DNA from: Pirellulales bacterium | Lineage (GTDB): Bacteria > Planctomycetota > Planctomycetia > Pirellulales > JAICIG01 | DNA: 10,162 nt | Assembly (NCBI GenBank): GCA_025924495.1 | Contig: JAICIG010000289.1 | Coordinates: 1-10,162, forward strand | Direction of reading: 5' to 3' | In this document: piece by piece, positions 1 to 6,845 of the stretch | How positions within the stretch are numbered: position 1 is the first letter of the stretch | Layout: each line of letters starts with the position of its first letter | Translations under genes and position numbers: made by a program | Notes under the pieces: model-generated | What the model was told of the DNA's origin: nothing | What the model saw: only the letters and a program-made list of their open reading frames with translations | The model's database searches: none

Positions 1-612
1 CAGCAGGCATTTGATCCGCGCGCGGCTGGGCGTTTCGTCGAGGCTGGCGGCCCAGGCTTCGAGATTGTCGATGACGATCATATTGGCGTCGTAGCCGAAC
101 TGAATGCCGTAAGCTAGCGCCAACACGCGGCGTTCCAGTTCCTCGAGCGAGCAGTCGTCGCCCGGCTCGGGCCAGCCGAGCGTGGCCACGGCGATCCGCT
201 CGATCGTGGCGCCCGCCTTATCGAGCCTGGCCCGCAACGTCGGCGCGGGCATGTCGGCCGCATGGGCAAAAAGCGCCGCATCGCGATACCCGCGCTGATT
301 GCTCAACCGAGCCGCCCATTCCACGGCCAGCAGGCTTTTGCACGAGCCGGGCTCGCCCGCCACCACGCACAGCGCCCCTTGCGGCAGGCGCCCCTCGGCC
401 ATCCAACTCACCTCGACCGGACGGAAGCCCGTCAGCTTGCCAACTTGCACCTTTTTCGCCTGGCCATTCGGGTCGTATTTTTCATCAAACGGCGTCCAGC
501 GCATCGCTTCCGGCCTTGGACCCCAGACGGCTTTTGCCTGGCCCTGGCCTTTGGCCTGTCCGCGTGCCTGCTCGTTGCTTTTGACTTGCGAATCGCCGTT
601 GGTTTGCGACAT
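1..612 (-). CDS. AAA family ATPase, RecA/RepA-like fold (partial, C-terminus beyond window)
   Basis: The first 204 codons of a cytoplasmic P-loop ATPase are present and the frame stays open through the left edge. Residues 1-30 are a Gln/Lys/Gly-rich linker. From about residue 60 the layout is that of the AAA_25/RepA-DnaB-like ATPases: a Walker A-like GEPGSCKS at 86-93, an arginine/leucine-rich helix (PTLRARLDKAGA, 124-135), and a Walker B strand MIVIDNLEAW at 178-187 with Asp182. The family is often found in replication or mobile-element helicases and in stand-alone planctomycete ATPases; the specific role here is not known. The ATG at 612 is supported by a GAGG-type Shine-Dalgarno about 9 nt upstream. 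Two oddities: the glycine before the P-loop lysine is Cys91 (TGC, one base from GGC), and the position where related proteins usually carry a catalytic Glu (…AED…) reads Ala118-Ala119-Asp120. Family-level confidence is good. The function of the missing C-terminal half cannot be judged. Confidence 0.85.
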   Translation of the reverse strand, partial: MSQTNGDSQVKSNEQARGQAKGQGQAKAVWGPRPEAMRWTPFDEKYDPNGQAKKVQVGKLTGFRPVEVSWMAEGRLPQGALCVVAGEPGSCKSLLAVEWAARLSNQRGYRDAALFAHAADMPAPTLRARLDKAGATIERIAVATLGWPEPGDDCSLEELERRVLALAYGIQFGYDANMIVIDNLEAWAASLDETPSRARIKCLL

Positions 613-750
613 GTCTATGATCCTCGGCTGGCTCGGTGCACTGCGCGAAAGCGGCGCCCGCGTCCCTACGACGCCGGGTGAAAAAACGCCTCCCCGATGC
701 ACACAATTGCCGCTGAGCCTAGACTCGCGCTGGCTTGGCGCGAGAGGCAA

Positions 751-840
751 AGTAGCGATCGACATTCCCTGTGCCGTCCGCAAAAGTAGCAGGCACATTC
801 CATGTGCCGTCCGTAAAGTAGCAGGCACACTCCGTGTGCC
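751..840 (+). repeat. three tandem REP-like palindromic repeat units
   Basis: Units begin with AGTAGC at 751, 785 and 817 (spacing 34 and 32 nt). Each is followed by a palindrome and then GCCGTC. Unit 2 has the stem GGCACAT-TCC-ATGTGCC (792-808). Unit 3 has GGCACAC-TCC-GTGTGCC (824-840). Both are perfect 7-bp stems with the same TCC loop. The innermost pair changes from T-A to C-G with both sides altered together. Unit 1 is degenerate (GACATTCCCTGTGCC, 761-775). I infer that this is a REP-like dispersed intergenic repeat; the function is unknown. Confidence 0.75.
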
Positions 841-911
841 GTCTGCCGCCCCGCCGATTCGCCTCGCACTCAAAAACGCGAAAACCGCTCTAGCTCTTCA
901 TGCTCCAACTT

Positions 912-945
912 GGCACGGCATACGGGAGTATGCCTGCTACTTTAC
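912..945 (-). repeat. inverted fourth copy of the REP-like repeat
   Basis: Read on the minus strand this copy has GTAAAGTAGCAGGCATAC, then a TCCC loop, then GTATGCC. It matches the units at 751-840, including the AAAGTAGCAGGC lead. Its stem is GGCATAC/GTATGCC (917-923 with 928-934), which is 7 perfect pairs; relative to unit 3 the changed stem bases are changed on both arms. The opposite orientation to units 1-3, with about 75 bp in between, gives a REP-pair layout (BIME-like) that could also fold into one large cruciform with unit 3. Confidence 0.7.
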
Positions 946-1033
946 GCAGCTCAGCCGCTGCGGTCCTTCGTGTCGTGCCAATACACATCGAGGCGAGCTA
1001 CCCTACTAGCTGCGCAACAGCGGCAGGATGTAG

Positions 1034-1080
1034 CCAGGGGGCTTCAGCCCTTGGAGCCCACAGTCCGAAACCTGGGGCTC
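1034..1080. repeat. second hairpin type (GGGCT-TC-AGCCC) plus adjacent inverted repeat
   Basis: GGGCT at 1039-1043 pairs with AGCCC at 1046-1050 around a 2-nt TC. GAGCCC at 1054-1059 pairs with GGGCTC at 1075-1080 around 15 nt. The TAGCCAGGGGGCTTCAGCCC wording resembles intergenic 'GGGCTGAAGCCC' elements that I recall from planctomycete and acidobacterial genomes. Only one copy is in the window, so calling it a repeat is an inference. Confidence 0.4.
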
Positions 1081-1135
1081 GCGCCGCCAGGCTGCATCAT
1101 GTCGTCCCTCTAGGACTATTCCGCGCCAACTCGCT

Positions 1136-1161
1136 GCTCGCCGCGGGGCGCGGCTTCGAGC
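1136..1161 (-). terminator. GC-rich hairpin downstream of the FabH gene
   Basis: GCTC (1136-1139) pairs with GAGC (1158-1161), and GCCGCG (1140-1145) pairs with CGCGGC (1149-1154). The loop is GGG and there is a 3-nt bulge on one side, giving 10 pairs in total. It lies 11 nt past the FabH stop codon. No T-run follows on the minus strand, so it could be a terminator-like or 3'-protecting hairpin rather than a classical intrinsic terminator. Confidence 0.4.
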
Positions 1162-1172
1162 GCTAACCGCGA

Positions 1173-2198
1173 TCACCACTTCCAAAGCGCGGTGCCCCAG
1201 GCCAGTCCGCCACCGAAGCCGCTGAGCAGCAAGCGGCTGCCGCGCTGGATGCGGCCGGCGGCGAAAGCTTCGTCGAGAGCTAAGGGAATGCTGCCGGCGG
1301 AGGTGTTGCCGTAGCGGTCGAGATTAACGACCACTCGGCTGCGGTCGATGCCGACCATGTCGGTGGCCGTATAGATGATACGGATATTGGCCTGATGCAG
1401 GATGGCGAGGTCGATGTCGCTGGCCTTCATTTCGGCGGCGGCGAGCACGTCGTTGATCGATTCGAAAACCAATCGCACCGCCCATTTGAAAACGGCGGGG
1501 CCATCCATTTGCAGATACTGCAGCCCCTCGTCGAGCTTCGCGGTCTCGATCGGCAACCGCGACCCGCTCATCGGCCGGCAGAGCAGCGGTCCCCCCGAAC
1601 CGTCGGCGCCGAGCGTGTAAGAGATTAAACCTTGGTCGGAATCTCCGGCCGCCAGCAGCACGGCTCCGGCGCCGTCGCCGAACAATGGAAAGGTGGAAGG
1701 ATCTTTAGGATTCAGCACGCGCGAATTGCAGTCGGCGCCGATTACCAAGGCCAGCTTGCTGCAACCGGTGGCGACGAACTGTGCGCCGGTAATCAAGGCA
1801 TACATAAAACCGGCGCAGGCCGCCTGCAGATCGACCGCGGGGGCGCGAATGCCAAGCCGGTCTTGCACCAGACACGCCGTCGACGGAAATGGCATGTCGG
1901 GCGTGAACGTGCCGACCAAGACCAGGTCGATGTCGGCGGCCGTCACGCCGGCCCGTTCGATGGCGCGCTCGGCGGCGCGGATGGCCAGGTCGCTGGTCGC
2001 CATCTCGGCAGGCGCTTGCCGGCGCTCGCGAATGCCTGTGCGCTGCAGGATCCAATTCGCATCAATGCCCAACCGCGAAGCAAGTTCGTCGTTCGTGACG
2101 ACCGGGTCGGGCACGTAAGCGCCGGTCGACACGATCTGCACGCCGGTCAGACGCCGTAGCGGCGCATTGCTATAGAAGTTGGCTTTCCGGTCGCTCAT
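1173..2198 (-). CDS. fabH: beta-ketoacyl-ACP synthase III (FabH/KAS III type)
   Basis: A cytoplasmic thiolase-fold enzyme of 341 residues. KAS III condenses acetyl-CoA (or another acyl-CoA) with malonyl-ACP to start fatty-acid chains. The full Cys-His-Asn catalytic set is visible: Cys128 in LQAACAGF, His268 in AILHQANIRI and Asn298 in YGNTSAG. The family signature FGDGAGAVLL occurs at 173-182 and the typical C-terminal GFGGGLAWG at 327-335. The core begins near residue 17 (LTGVQIVSTGAYVP), so the chosen ATG gives a short extra N-terminus; GGAG 9 nt upstream supports it. The gene lies 201 bp from the oxidoreductase upstream, with a hairpin just past its stop, so it may be its own transcript. 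Paralogous KAS III-like enzymes making special lipids or secondary metabolites share these motifs, so fatty-acid initiation is likely but not certain, and the symbol is by family. Family confidence is very high. Confidence 0.93.
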   Translation of the reverse strand: MSDRKANFYSNAPLRRLTGVQIVSTGAYVPDPVVTNDELASRLGIDANWILQRTGIRERRQAPAEMATSDLAIRAAERAIERAGVTAADIDLVLVGTFTPDMPFPSTACLVQDRLGIRAPAVDLQAACAGFMYALITGAQFVATGCSKLALVIGADCNSRVLNPKDPSTFPLFGDGAGAVLLAAGDSDQGLISYTLGADGSGGPLLCRPMSGSRLPIETAKLDEGLQYLQMDGPAVFKWAVRLVFESINDVLAAAEMKASDIDLAILHQANIRIIYTATDMVGIDRSRVVVNLDRYGNTSAGSIPLALDEAFAAGRIQRGSRLLLSGFGGGLAWGTALWKW

Positions 2199-2361
2199 CC
2201 CCGATGGCTCCGAGCTGCTGCCCGATTCGCTCGGCCAGCGGCATATCCCTCCAACGCCGCTGCCTGTACCAGTTTAGCCTAAGCTAAGCAGCGGCGCCGC
2301 CAGGGAAAAACGCGAGACGACGCGATATTCCCGACACTTTCTAGCGAGAAACGCTTGAACA

Positions 2362-2390
2362 CTGCGCTGCCGCCGGAATAATCGGCGCAG
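2362..2390 (-). terminator. possible hairpin terminator of the ADH-QOR pair
   Basis: CTGCGC (2362-2367) is complementary to GCGCAG (2385-2390) across 17 nt, and an alternative inner stem GCCG/CGGC is possible. It begins about 10 nt past the stop of the quinone oxidoreductase gene. No T-run follows on the minus strand, so support is weak. Confidence 0.3.
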
Positions 2391-2399
2391 GGGGCGCCG

Positions 2400-3389
2400 T
2401 CACACCGTGACCACGATCTTGCCGATTTGCTGGTTCGACTCCAGGAAACGGTGCGCTTCCACGATCTGGTCCAAGGGAAACGTTTTGGCGACGACCGGCT
2501 TGAGCTTGCCGCCGGCAAGACCATCGACGACCCACTGTTTCGCCCGCTCGAGCCGTGCCGGATCGGAAGTGATCTCGAACAGAAGGTACCCGCGGAGCGT
2601 CAATGATTTGCCGAGCACTTCCAACAGCGGGACGGGCGTCGGTTCCGGACTCAGCGCGCCATAGAGAAACAGAATTCCCCGTTCGGCCATGGCCGCCATC
2701 AGCTTGATAATCGTCGGCCCGCCGACCGGATCGAAGACCACGCGGGCGCCTTTACCGTCGGTGAGCTTGCGGACTTCGGCGGGAATGTCTTGCCTCTCGG
2801 TTACAATGACATGCGCCGCCCCTAAGTGATACAGTTCGTCTTTCTTGTCGTCTTTTCGCGTCAGCGCAATCGGTCTTGCGCCAACCCGATTCGCGATCTG
2901 GATTGCGGCAATGCCGACGCTACTCGACGCGGCGGGAATCAACACGGTATCGCCGCGAGTCAAGTTCGCGATATCGATTAAAGCGCCGTACGCAGTCAGG
3001 TACTGCATCCAGACCGCCGCGGCTTCGGTAAACGAGAGCGCTGGAGGATGCTTTGCCACGGCAGCGGCCGGAACAACCGCGACGTCTCCATAAACGCCGT
3101 ACTTTCCCTGCGAGAACGCGGGCACGGTGCTAACCGCATCGCCGGGCTTCAACCCTTGAACGCCAGGACCGACTGAATCGACGACGCCGGCCGCTTCATA
3201 GCCGAGCTTCGAAGGGAAGACCGGTTGTTCGAGGTAATGGCCGGAGCGGAACATCGCTTCGGCGCGGTTGAGGCCCAACACCTTGACATTGATTCGCACT
3301 TCGCCGGCGCCCGGCGACGGGGCGTCGAGCGTGTCGATCTGCAGAACCTCGGGACCGCCGAGACGATGAAACCGAACGATGCGAGCCAT
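2400..3389 (-). CDS. zinc-independent MDR oxidoreductase (NADPH:quinone oxidoreductase-like)
   Basis: A 329-residue medium-chain dehydrogenase/reductase that probably reduces quinones or alpha,beta-unsaturated carbonyls with NADPH in the cytoplasm. It has the N-terminal GroES-like domain (about 1-120, with GEVRINVKVLGLNRAE and KLGYEAAGVVDSVGPGV) and a Rossmann domain with the AASSSVG nucleotide loop at 153-159. FDPVGG at 219-224 is typical of QOR enzymes. The catalytic-zinc Cys/His-Glu and four-cysteine structural-zinc motifs of alcohol dehydrogenases are absent, which separates it from its upstream neighbour. The start at 3389 (MARIVRFHRLGG) is preferred over an in-frame ATG 24 nt upstream because AGGAG lies 6 nt before it and the family usually begins here. 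It lies 26 bp downstream of the zinc ADH in the same direction and is almost certainly co-transcribed with it. The precise substrate cannot be read from sequence. Confidence 0.9.
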   Translation of the reverse strand: MARIVRFHRLGGPEVLQIDTLDAPSPGAGEVRINVKVLGLNRAEAMFRSGHYLEQPVFPSKLGYEAAGVVDSVGPGVQGLKPGDAVSTVPAFSQGKYGVYGDVAVVPAAAVAKHPPALSFTEAAAVWMQYLTAYGALIDIANLTRGDTVLIPAASSSVGIAAIQIANRVGARPIALTRKDDKKDELYHLGAAHVIVTERQDIPAEVRKLTDGKGARVVFDPVGGPTIIKLMAAMAERGILFLYGALSPEPTPVPLLEVLGKSLTLRGYLLFEITSDPARLERAKQWVVDGLAGGKLKPVVAKTFPLDQIVEAHRFLESNQQIGKIVVTV

Positions 3390-3395
3390 GGCAAG

Positions 3396-3401
3396 CTCCT
3401 T
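3396..3401 (-). promoter_or_regulatory. Shine-Dalgarno (AAGGAG) that fixes the start of the QOR gene
   Basis: On the minus strand AAGGAG is followed by CTTGCC and ATG, a spacing of 6 nt. This selects the ATG at 3389 rather than the one at 3413. The wording is nearly the same as that in front of the ADH gene (GGAGACTTGCC-ATG). Confidence 0.75.
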
Positions 3402-3415
3402 CACAGGGGGCATGG

Positions 3416-4429
3416 TTAGAAGTCGGCATTCAACACGATCCGGTAACGCGCCTTGCCCGCAGCCAGGCGCGCCAGGGCCTCATTGACCTTGCTCATGGGA
3501 AAATACTCGACCTGTGGCGCAACCTTACAGCGGGTCGCAAATTCTAACATCGTGGCAATCATGGTCGGGCTGCCCGTAGGAGAACCTGAAACGCTCTTTT
3601 GGCCGCCGATCAGGCTGAAAGCAGGGATCGCCATCGGTTCCGTCACGGCGCCGACCACATGCAGCCGCCCTTTCGGCTTGAGCGTCTTCAACAGGGCGGG
3701 CCAGTTCAGCGAAACATTCACCGTTACCAGCAGCAAATCGAAGGCATTGGCCGCGGCGGCCAGCGCCTGCTCATCGCGAGTGGCGAGCACATGATCAGCG
3801 CCGAAGCCTTTCGCTTCCGCCGTTTTTGATTCGCTGGAGGTGAACGCGGTCACTTCGCAGCCCCAAGCATGGGCGAACTTCACGCCCATGTGGCCCAGGC
3901 CGCCGATGCCCACGACAGCCACATGGTCCGAGGCTTTGATGCCGTACGCCGCCAGCGGCGAAAACACCGTGACTCCTCCACATAGCAACGGTCCGGCAGA
4001 AGCCAGGTCGATTCCCGCGGGCAACGGGATGGTCCACGCCCAGTGAGCGCGCACCCGTTCCGCGAAAGCGCCGTGACGGCCGACAATAGTCGGAACGGCC
4101 TGCAAGCACAGATGTTGATCGCCGCCGAGACATTGTCGGCAATGCATGCAGCATTGGGCAGTCCAGCCGAGGCCGACGCGCTGGCCGACTTGCCGGCCCT
4201 TGGTTTGTTCGCCCAGAGCAACAATGCGTCCAATCGCTTCATGTCCTGGAATCACGGGAAATTGCGAGTAGCCCCATTCATCCTGGACGACCGACAGGTC
4301 GGAATGGCAGAGGCCGCAATGTTCGACCGCAATCTCAACCTCTTCCGGCCCTAAAGGTCCCGCGTCGAATTCATAAGGAACCAGCGCCTGGCGCGCACCG
4401 GGCGCCGCCCAACCGCGAATCTGCGTCAT
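3416..4429 (-). CDS. zinc-dependent NAD(P)-alcohol dehydrogenase (YahK/cinnamyl-alcohol-dehydrogenase group)
   Basis: A cytoplasmic zinc alcohol dehydrogenase of 337 residues that probably interconverts aldehydes and primary alcohols. Catalytic zinc ligands are Cys41 (HCGLCHSD), His63-Glu64 (PGHE) and Cys150 (GPLLCGG). The structural-zinc cysteines are Cys94, Cys97, Cys100 and Cys108 (CMHCRQC then GGDQHLC). The nucleotide loop is GIGGLGH at 174-180; the TSSESK stretch at 197-202, with serines and no acidic residue ending the second strand, points to NADPH preference as in the YahK/CAD group. It has full family length. The ATG at 4429 has GAGGAG 7 nt upstream. It is the first gene of a two-gene unit with the QOR-like enzyme 26 bp downstream. 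A gap of 204 bp separates it from the hydrolase gene, leaving room for its own promoter. The natural substrate is not determinable here; aldehyde detoxification is a plausible inference. Confidence 0.93.
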   Translation of the reverse strand: MTQIRGWAAPGARQALVPYEFDAGPLGPEEVEIAVEHCGLCHSDLSVVQDEWGYSQFPVIPGHEAIGRIVALGEQTKGRQVGQRVGLGWTAQCCMHCRQCLGGDQHLCLQAVPTIVGRHGAFAERVRAHWAWTIPLPAGIDLASAGPLLCGGVTVFSPLAAYGIKASDHVAVVGIGGLGHMGVKFAHAWGCEVTAFTSSESKTAEAKGFGADHVLATRDEQALAAAANAFDLLLVTVNVSLNWPALLKTLKPKGRLHVVGAVTEPMAIPAFSLIGGQKSVSGSPTGSPTMIATMLEFATRCKVAPQVEYFPMSKVNEALARLAAGKARYRIVLNADF

Positions 4430-4616
4430 GGCAAGTCTCCTCGATTATCGCCCGGACTCCGGCCATGTTAGCATTCGCTTTGAAATCCGTCGCGGCGCGC
4501 GGCGGCCTGCAGTAGCACCATTCAGGATTTAGATGGATTTGATGGAAGCCACGCCCGTCTGCATCGAATCCCTCGGAATTGCCATCCGACCGCTCGCCTA
4601 GATTTGTCAACCACAT

Positions 4617-4630
4617 GCGGCGTGGGCCGC
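4617..4630 (-). terminator. short hairpin just past the hydrolase stop
   Basis: GCGGC (4617-4621) pairs with GCCGC (4626-4630) around GTGG, 3 nt beyond the stop codon of the minus-strand hydrolase. There are only five pairs and no clear T-run, so this is a weak candidate. Confidence 0.25.
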
Positions 4631-4633
4631 CCC

Positions 4634-6781
4634 CTACTTCTGCGGCGATGAATGCTGCAGATGCCGATCGAGGAACTCATAAGCCTGCTGACGCGCTCGC
4701 GCGGGAAACGCATGCGGGCCAGGATAATAATACGCTTCGAGCGCCTGCGGCTGAGCGTAGAGGTCGTAAATCGATTGGGCGGCGGAGACGCACTGCTTGA
4801 CGCCGGCCACGTCGAAATCGGAATCGCCTTCGGCGGCGCAGGCCAAGAAGGGCCGTGGTGCGATCGAACCGATCAGCTCGGGGAAATCGAATGGCAAATG
4901 GCGCGCGTCGTTCGAGTAAACCGAGGCAATCCGCGGCATATAGCGGGGGCCGGCCCAACTCGGCACGTCGTCTTTTTGAAACGTGCAAAAACCGCAGTTC
5001 GAAACGATCGCTTTGATCCGCGGCTCCAGCGCGGCCGTAAAGATGCCATTGTGACCGCCCAGCGAATGGCCGATGCAACCAATCCGCAAAGCGTCGACCT
5101 CGGGAAGCGTTTCGAGCAGGTCGATCGCTCGCATGTTGTCCCAAATGGCCTTCATCGTGCCGCTGACGTAACCGTGTCCTGCATTGAAGTCATACGGATG
5201 TTCGCCGAACGAAGGGTAATCAGGCGCTAAGGTAACGTAACCTCGTTTCGCTAATTCCAACGCGTACTGCATGTCGGCGTCGCCGGCCAGCCCCGCCGGC
5301 TCGCTCTTGCCAGCCGCGGTCGTCTGCTGCAAGCAAAGCACGGCAGGCAGTTTTTGATTGGCGCCTTTGCCTCGCTCGGGCAGAAACAGATAGGCCGCTA
5401 CGCGATCGTCTGAGTCCGATTGATAAGTCAGCTTGCGCCGGACCAGCGAATCGAGGCGAACCTCCTCAACGACCTTCACGTCGAGCGGCGGCCGATGGAG
5501 CGGCCCGGGAAGCAAGCCCGCGACTTCTTGAAAATGCTTAAGAATATGCCCGCGGCGACGTTGCCAATCGGCGAGCGAGTTCACCTTCTGCTTCTGACCC
5601 GACTCGTCGATAAAGTACGCCAGATCGAGATGGTCATCATACAGGGGCGGCGCCGGGTCGGGTTCGAAGCGTCCGACCGGCCAGCGCTGCTTGTAGGAGA
5701 TGATGAACTGGCCACCGCTCGTGCGATAGCGCACCTCATCGCGCCGCTCAAAGTCGCTCGGCCCCTGGCGGCGCACCGATTTTGGTCCGTCGGGCGCAAG
5801 GTAGTCGCCCGCCACGCGGAACACGATCTCGGTCCGGTCGCCCAGCGAGTGCCCGGTGCTGGCAAAGACTCGGCCGTCGAGATCTTTTTTGGCAATGAAG
5901 TGCGGCTCAATATCGATTCGCGATTTTTGCGCTGCAGCGACAAAATCGTCCGCGTCGGCGAACGGGCACGTCGTGTCGTCGACGCCGTGGACCGTGACGA
6001 TCTTTGTCTGCGAGCCGATTTCGGCCATGGTTCGTAAATGATCGGTATTAGCTAGCCAGCGCAGCTCTTGTGCATCGCGCGAGAGATAGTAAGGATGCGC
6101 CGGATCGCGGCGATACCGGGCGTTCAAGCTGCTTCCGCCGGGCAGGCCAAAGGCGATATCGCCGCTGAGTTTCTTCATGCCGCACATATCGACGACGCAG
6201 GCAAACGTCCGAGGCGCCAGTTTGGCGGCCATCAGCGTCACGTTGCCGCCGCCGGAGCCGCCGGTCGCAAAGATGCGCCCTGAGGCAAAAGGAGTATTGC
6301 GAGACTGAAGCCCGGCATAGGCCCAGTACAAGGAGCGCAGCGCATCAAGCGCCTGCAGATAACCAAAGTCGTAAGGCTCCGGTCCGTCGATCGAATCTTG
6401 CTTGCCGCTCTGCAGGTAATTGACGCATAGCGAGATTACATTTAGCCGGTTGGCAATCGTCTGTGGGTTCGCCGTGCCGACGCAATCCGTGCCGCCCCAA
6501 TTGTGCAGCGAGAGCATCAAGCCCGTCTCGGCCGTGACCTGGTCGAGTTTCCCGCCGGGATAGTGGATAAGCACTTCGATCGTGCGCGGCCCCGGCCGGA
6601 GCGGCCACTCCTGGGCCGGCAGCAAGACCCGCTCGTCGGCAGCCGGCAGATCTGGATACGCGGAATTCGCTTCCCCGGCGGCCGACAGTTGCGACGGCGC
6701 GATGACAAACATCATCGCCAAGCACGCGATAAGTCGCAGTACACAGAGATTTTGCTTGAACCGTATGTTATGCTCTAGCAC
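4634..6781 (-). CDS. exported protein with two alpha/beta-hydrolase domains (acetyl-xylan-esterase/dienelactone-hydrolase-like)
   Basis: A 715-residue protein with a GTG start; GGAG lies 7 nt upstream. Residues 1-35 form a Sec signal peptide (basic start, hydrophobic LCVLRLIACLAMMFVIA, cleavage near LSAA). Domain 1 (about 60-330) is an alpha/beta hydrolase reminiscent of DUF2920, with nucleophile Ser176 in GGSGGG, probable acid Asp269 in HGVDDTTCP and His311 in TGHS. Domain 2 (about 385-710) belongs to the planctomycete-rich AXE1/dienelactone-hydrolase-like group: a DWQRRRGHIL lead at 405-414, Ser573 in GHSLGG, acidic EGDSDFDV at 651-658 (Asp653 or Asp655) and His690 in GPHAFP. Both triads look intact. 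An extracytoplasmic esterase acting on polysaccharide acetyl or similar esters is the likely role. The substrate is unknown, and a peptidase-like role for domain 1 is possible. It is transcribed divergently from the GspF-like gene. Confidence 0.87.
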   Translation of the reverse strand: MLEHNIRFKQNLCVLRLIACLAMMFVIAPSQLSAAGEANSAYPDLPAADERVLLPAQEWPLRPGPRTIEVLIHYPGGKLDQVTAETGLMLSLHNWGGTDCVGTANPQTIANRLNVISLCVNYLQSGKQDSIDGPEPYDFGYLQALDALRSLYWAYAGLQSRNTPFASGRIFATGGSGGGNVTLMAAKLAPRTFACVVDMCGMKKLSGDIAFGLPGGSSLNARYRRDPAHPYYLSRDAQELRWLANTDHLRTMAEIGSQTKIVTVHGVDDTTCPFADADDFVAAAQKSRIDIEPHFIAKKDLDGRVFASTGHSLGDRTEIVFRVAGDYLAPDGPKSVRRQGPSDFERRDEVRYRTSGGQFIISYKQRWPVGRFEPDPAPPLYDDHLDLAYFIDESGQKQKVNSLADWQRRRGHILKHFQEVAGLLPGPLHRPPLDVKVVEEVRLDSLVRRKLTYQSDSDDRVAAYLFLPERGKGANQKLPAVLCLQQTTAAGKSEPAGLAGDADMQYALELAKRGYVTLAPDYPSFGEHPYDFNAGHGYVSGTMKAIWDNMRAIDLLETLPEVDALRIGCIGHSLGGHNGIFTAALEPRIKAIVSNCGFCTFQKDDVPSWAGPRYMPRIASVYSNDARHLPFDFPELIGSIAPRPFLACAAEGDSDFDVAGVKQCVSAAQSIYDLYAQPQALEAYYYPGPHAFPARARQQAYEFLDRHLQHSSPQK

Positions 6782-6845
6782 AGCGTTGCTCCCGTCGTGT
6801 GCCGAAATGTCAGGCTGAAGCTTAACCTAGATCGACTGACTGTAC
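6782..6845. promoter_or_regulatory. divergent intergenic region between hydrolase and GspF-like gene
   Basis: These 64 bp separate two divergent starts and must contain the promoter of the hydrolase and probably that of the GspF-like gene. The hydrolase's GGAG lies at its left end. I see no convincing sigma-70 boxes on either strand. If the GspF start is the later in-frame ATG at 6891, the divergent region is 109 bp. Confidence 0.35.

Larger units (their letters stand above)
613..1172. other. gene-free region rich in short hairpin repeats
   Basis: No convincing coding sequence was found on either strand: the open frames here lack a ribosome-binding site and read as arbitrary, low-similarity protein. 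The stretch lies between the start of the AAA ATPase gene and the 3' end of the FabH gene, both on the minus strand, so it must hold the promoter of the ATPase; no clear -35/-10 pair is recognisable. Its visible content is a cluster of palindromic repeats (751-840 and 912-945), a second hairpin type (1034-1080), and a GC-rich hairpin just past the FabH stop (1136-1161). Confidence 0.75.

Noticed and set aside
751..840. Tandem repeats considered as a CRISPR array
   Set aside because: The units are adjacent with no unique spacers of regular length, and no cas genes are present.
299..1009. Long plus-strand frame (236 codons) across the ATPase gene and the repeat region
   Set aside because: Half of it is antisense to the clearly recognisable ATPase, the rest translates the hairpin repeats, and there is no ribosome-binding site.
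1632..2159. Plus-strand frame of 175 codons inside the FabH gene
   Set aside because: It is antisense to FabH, whose catalytic motifs are intact; its protein is arbitrary and typical of the mirror frame in high-GC DNA.
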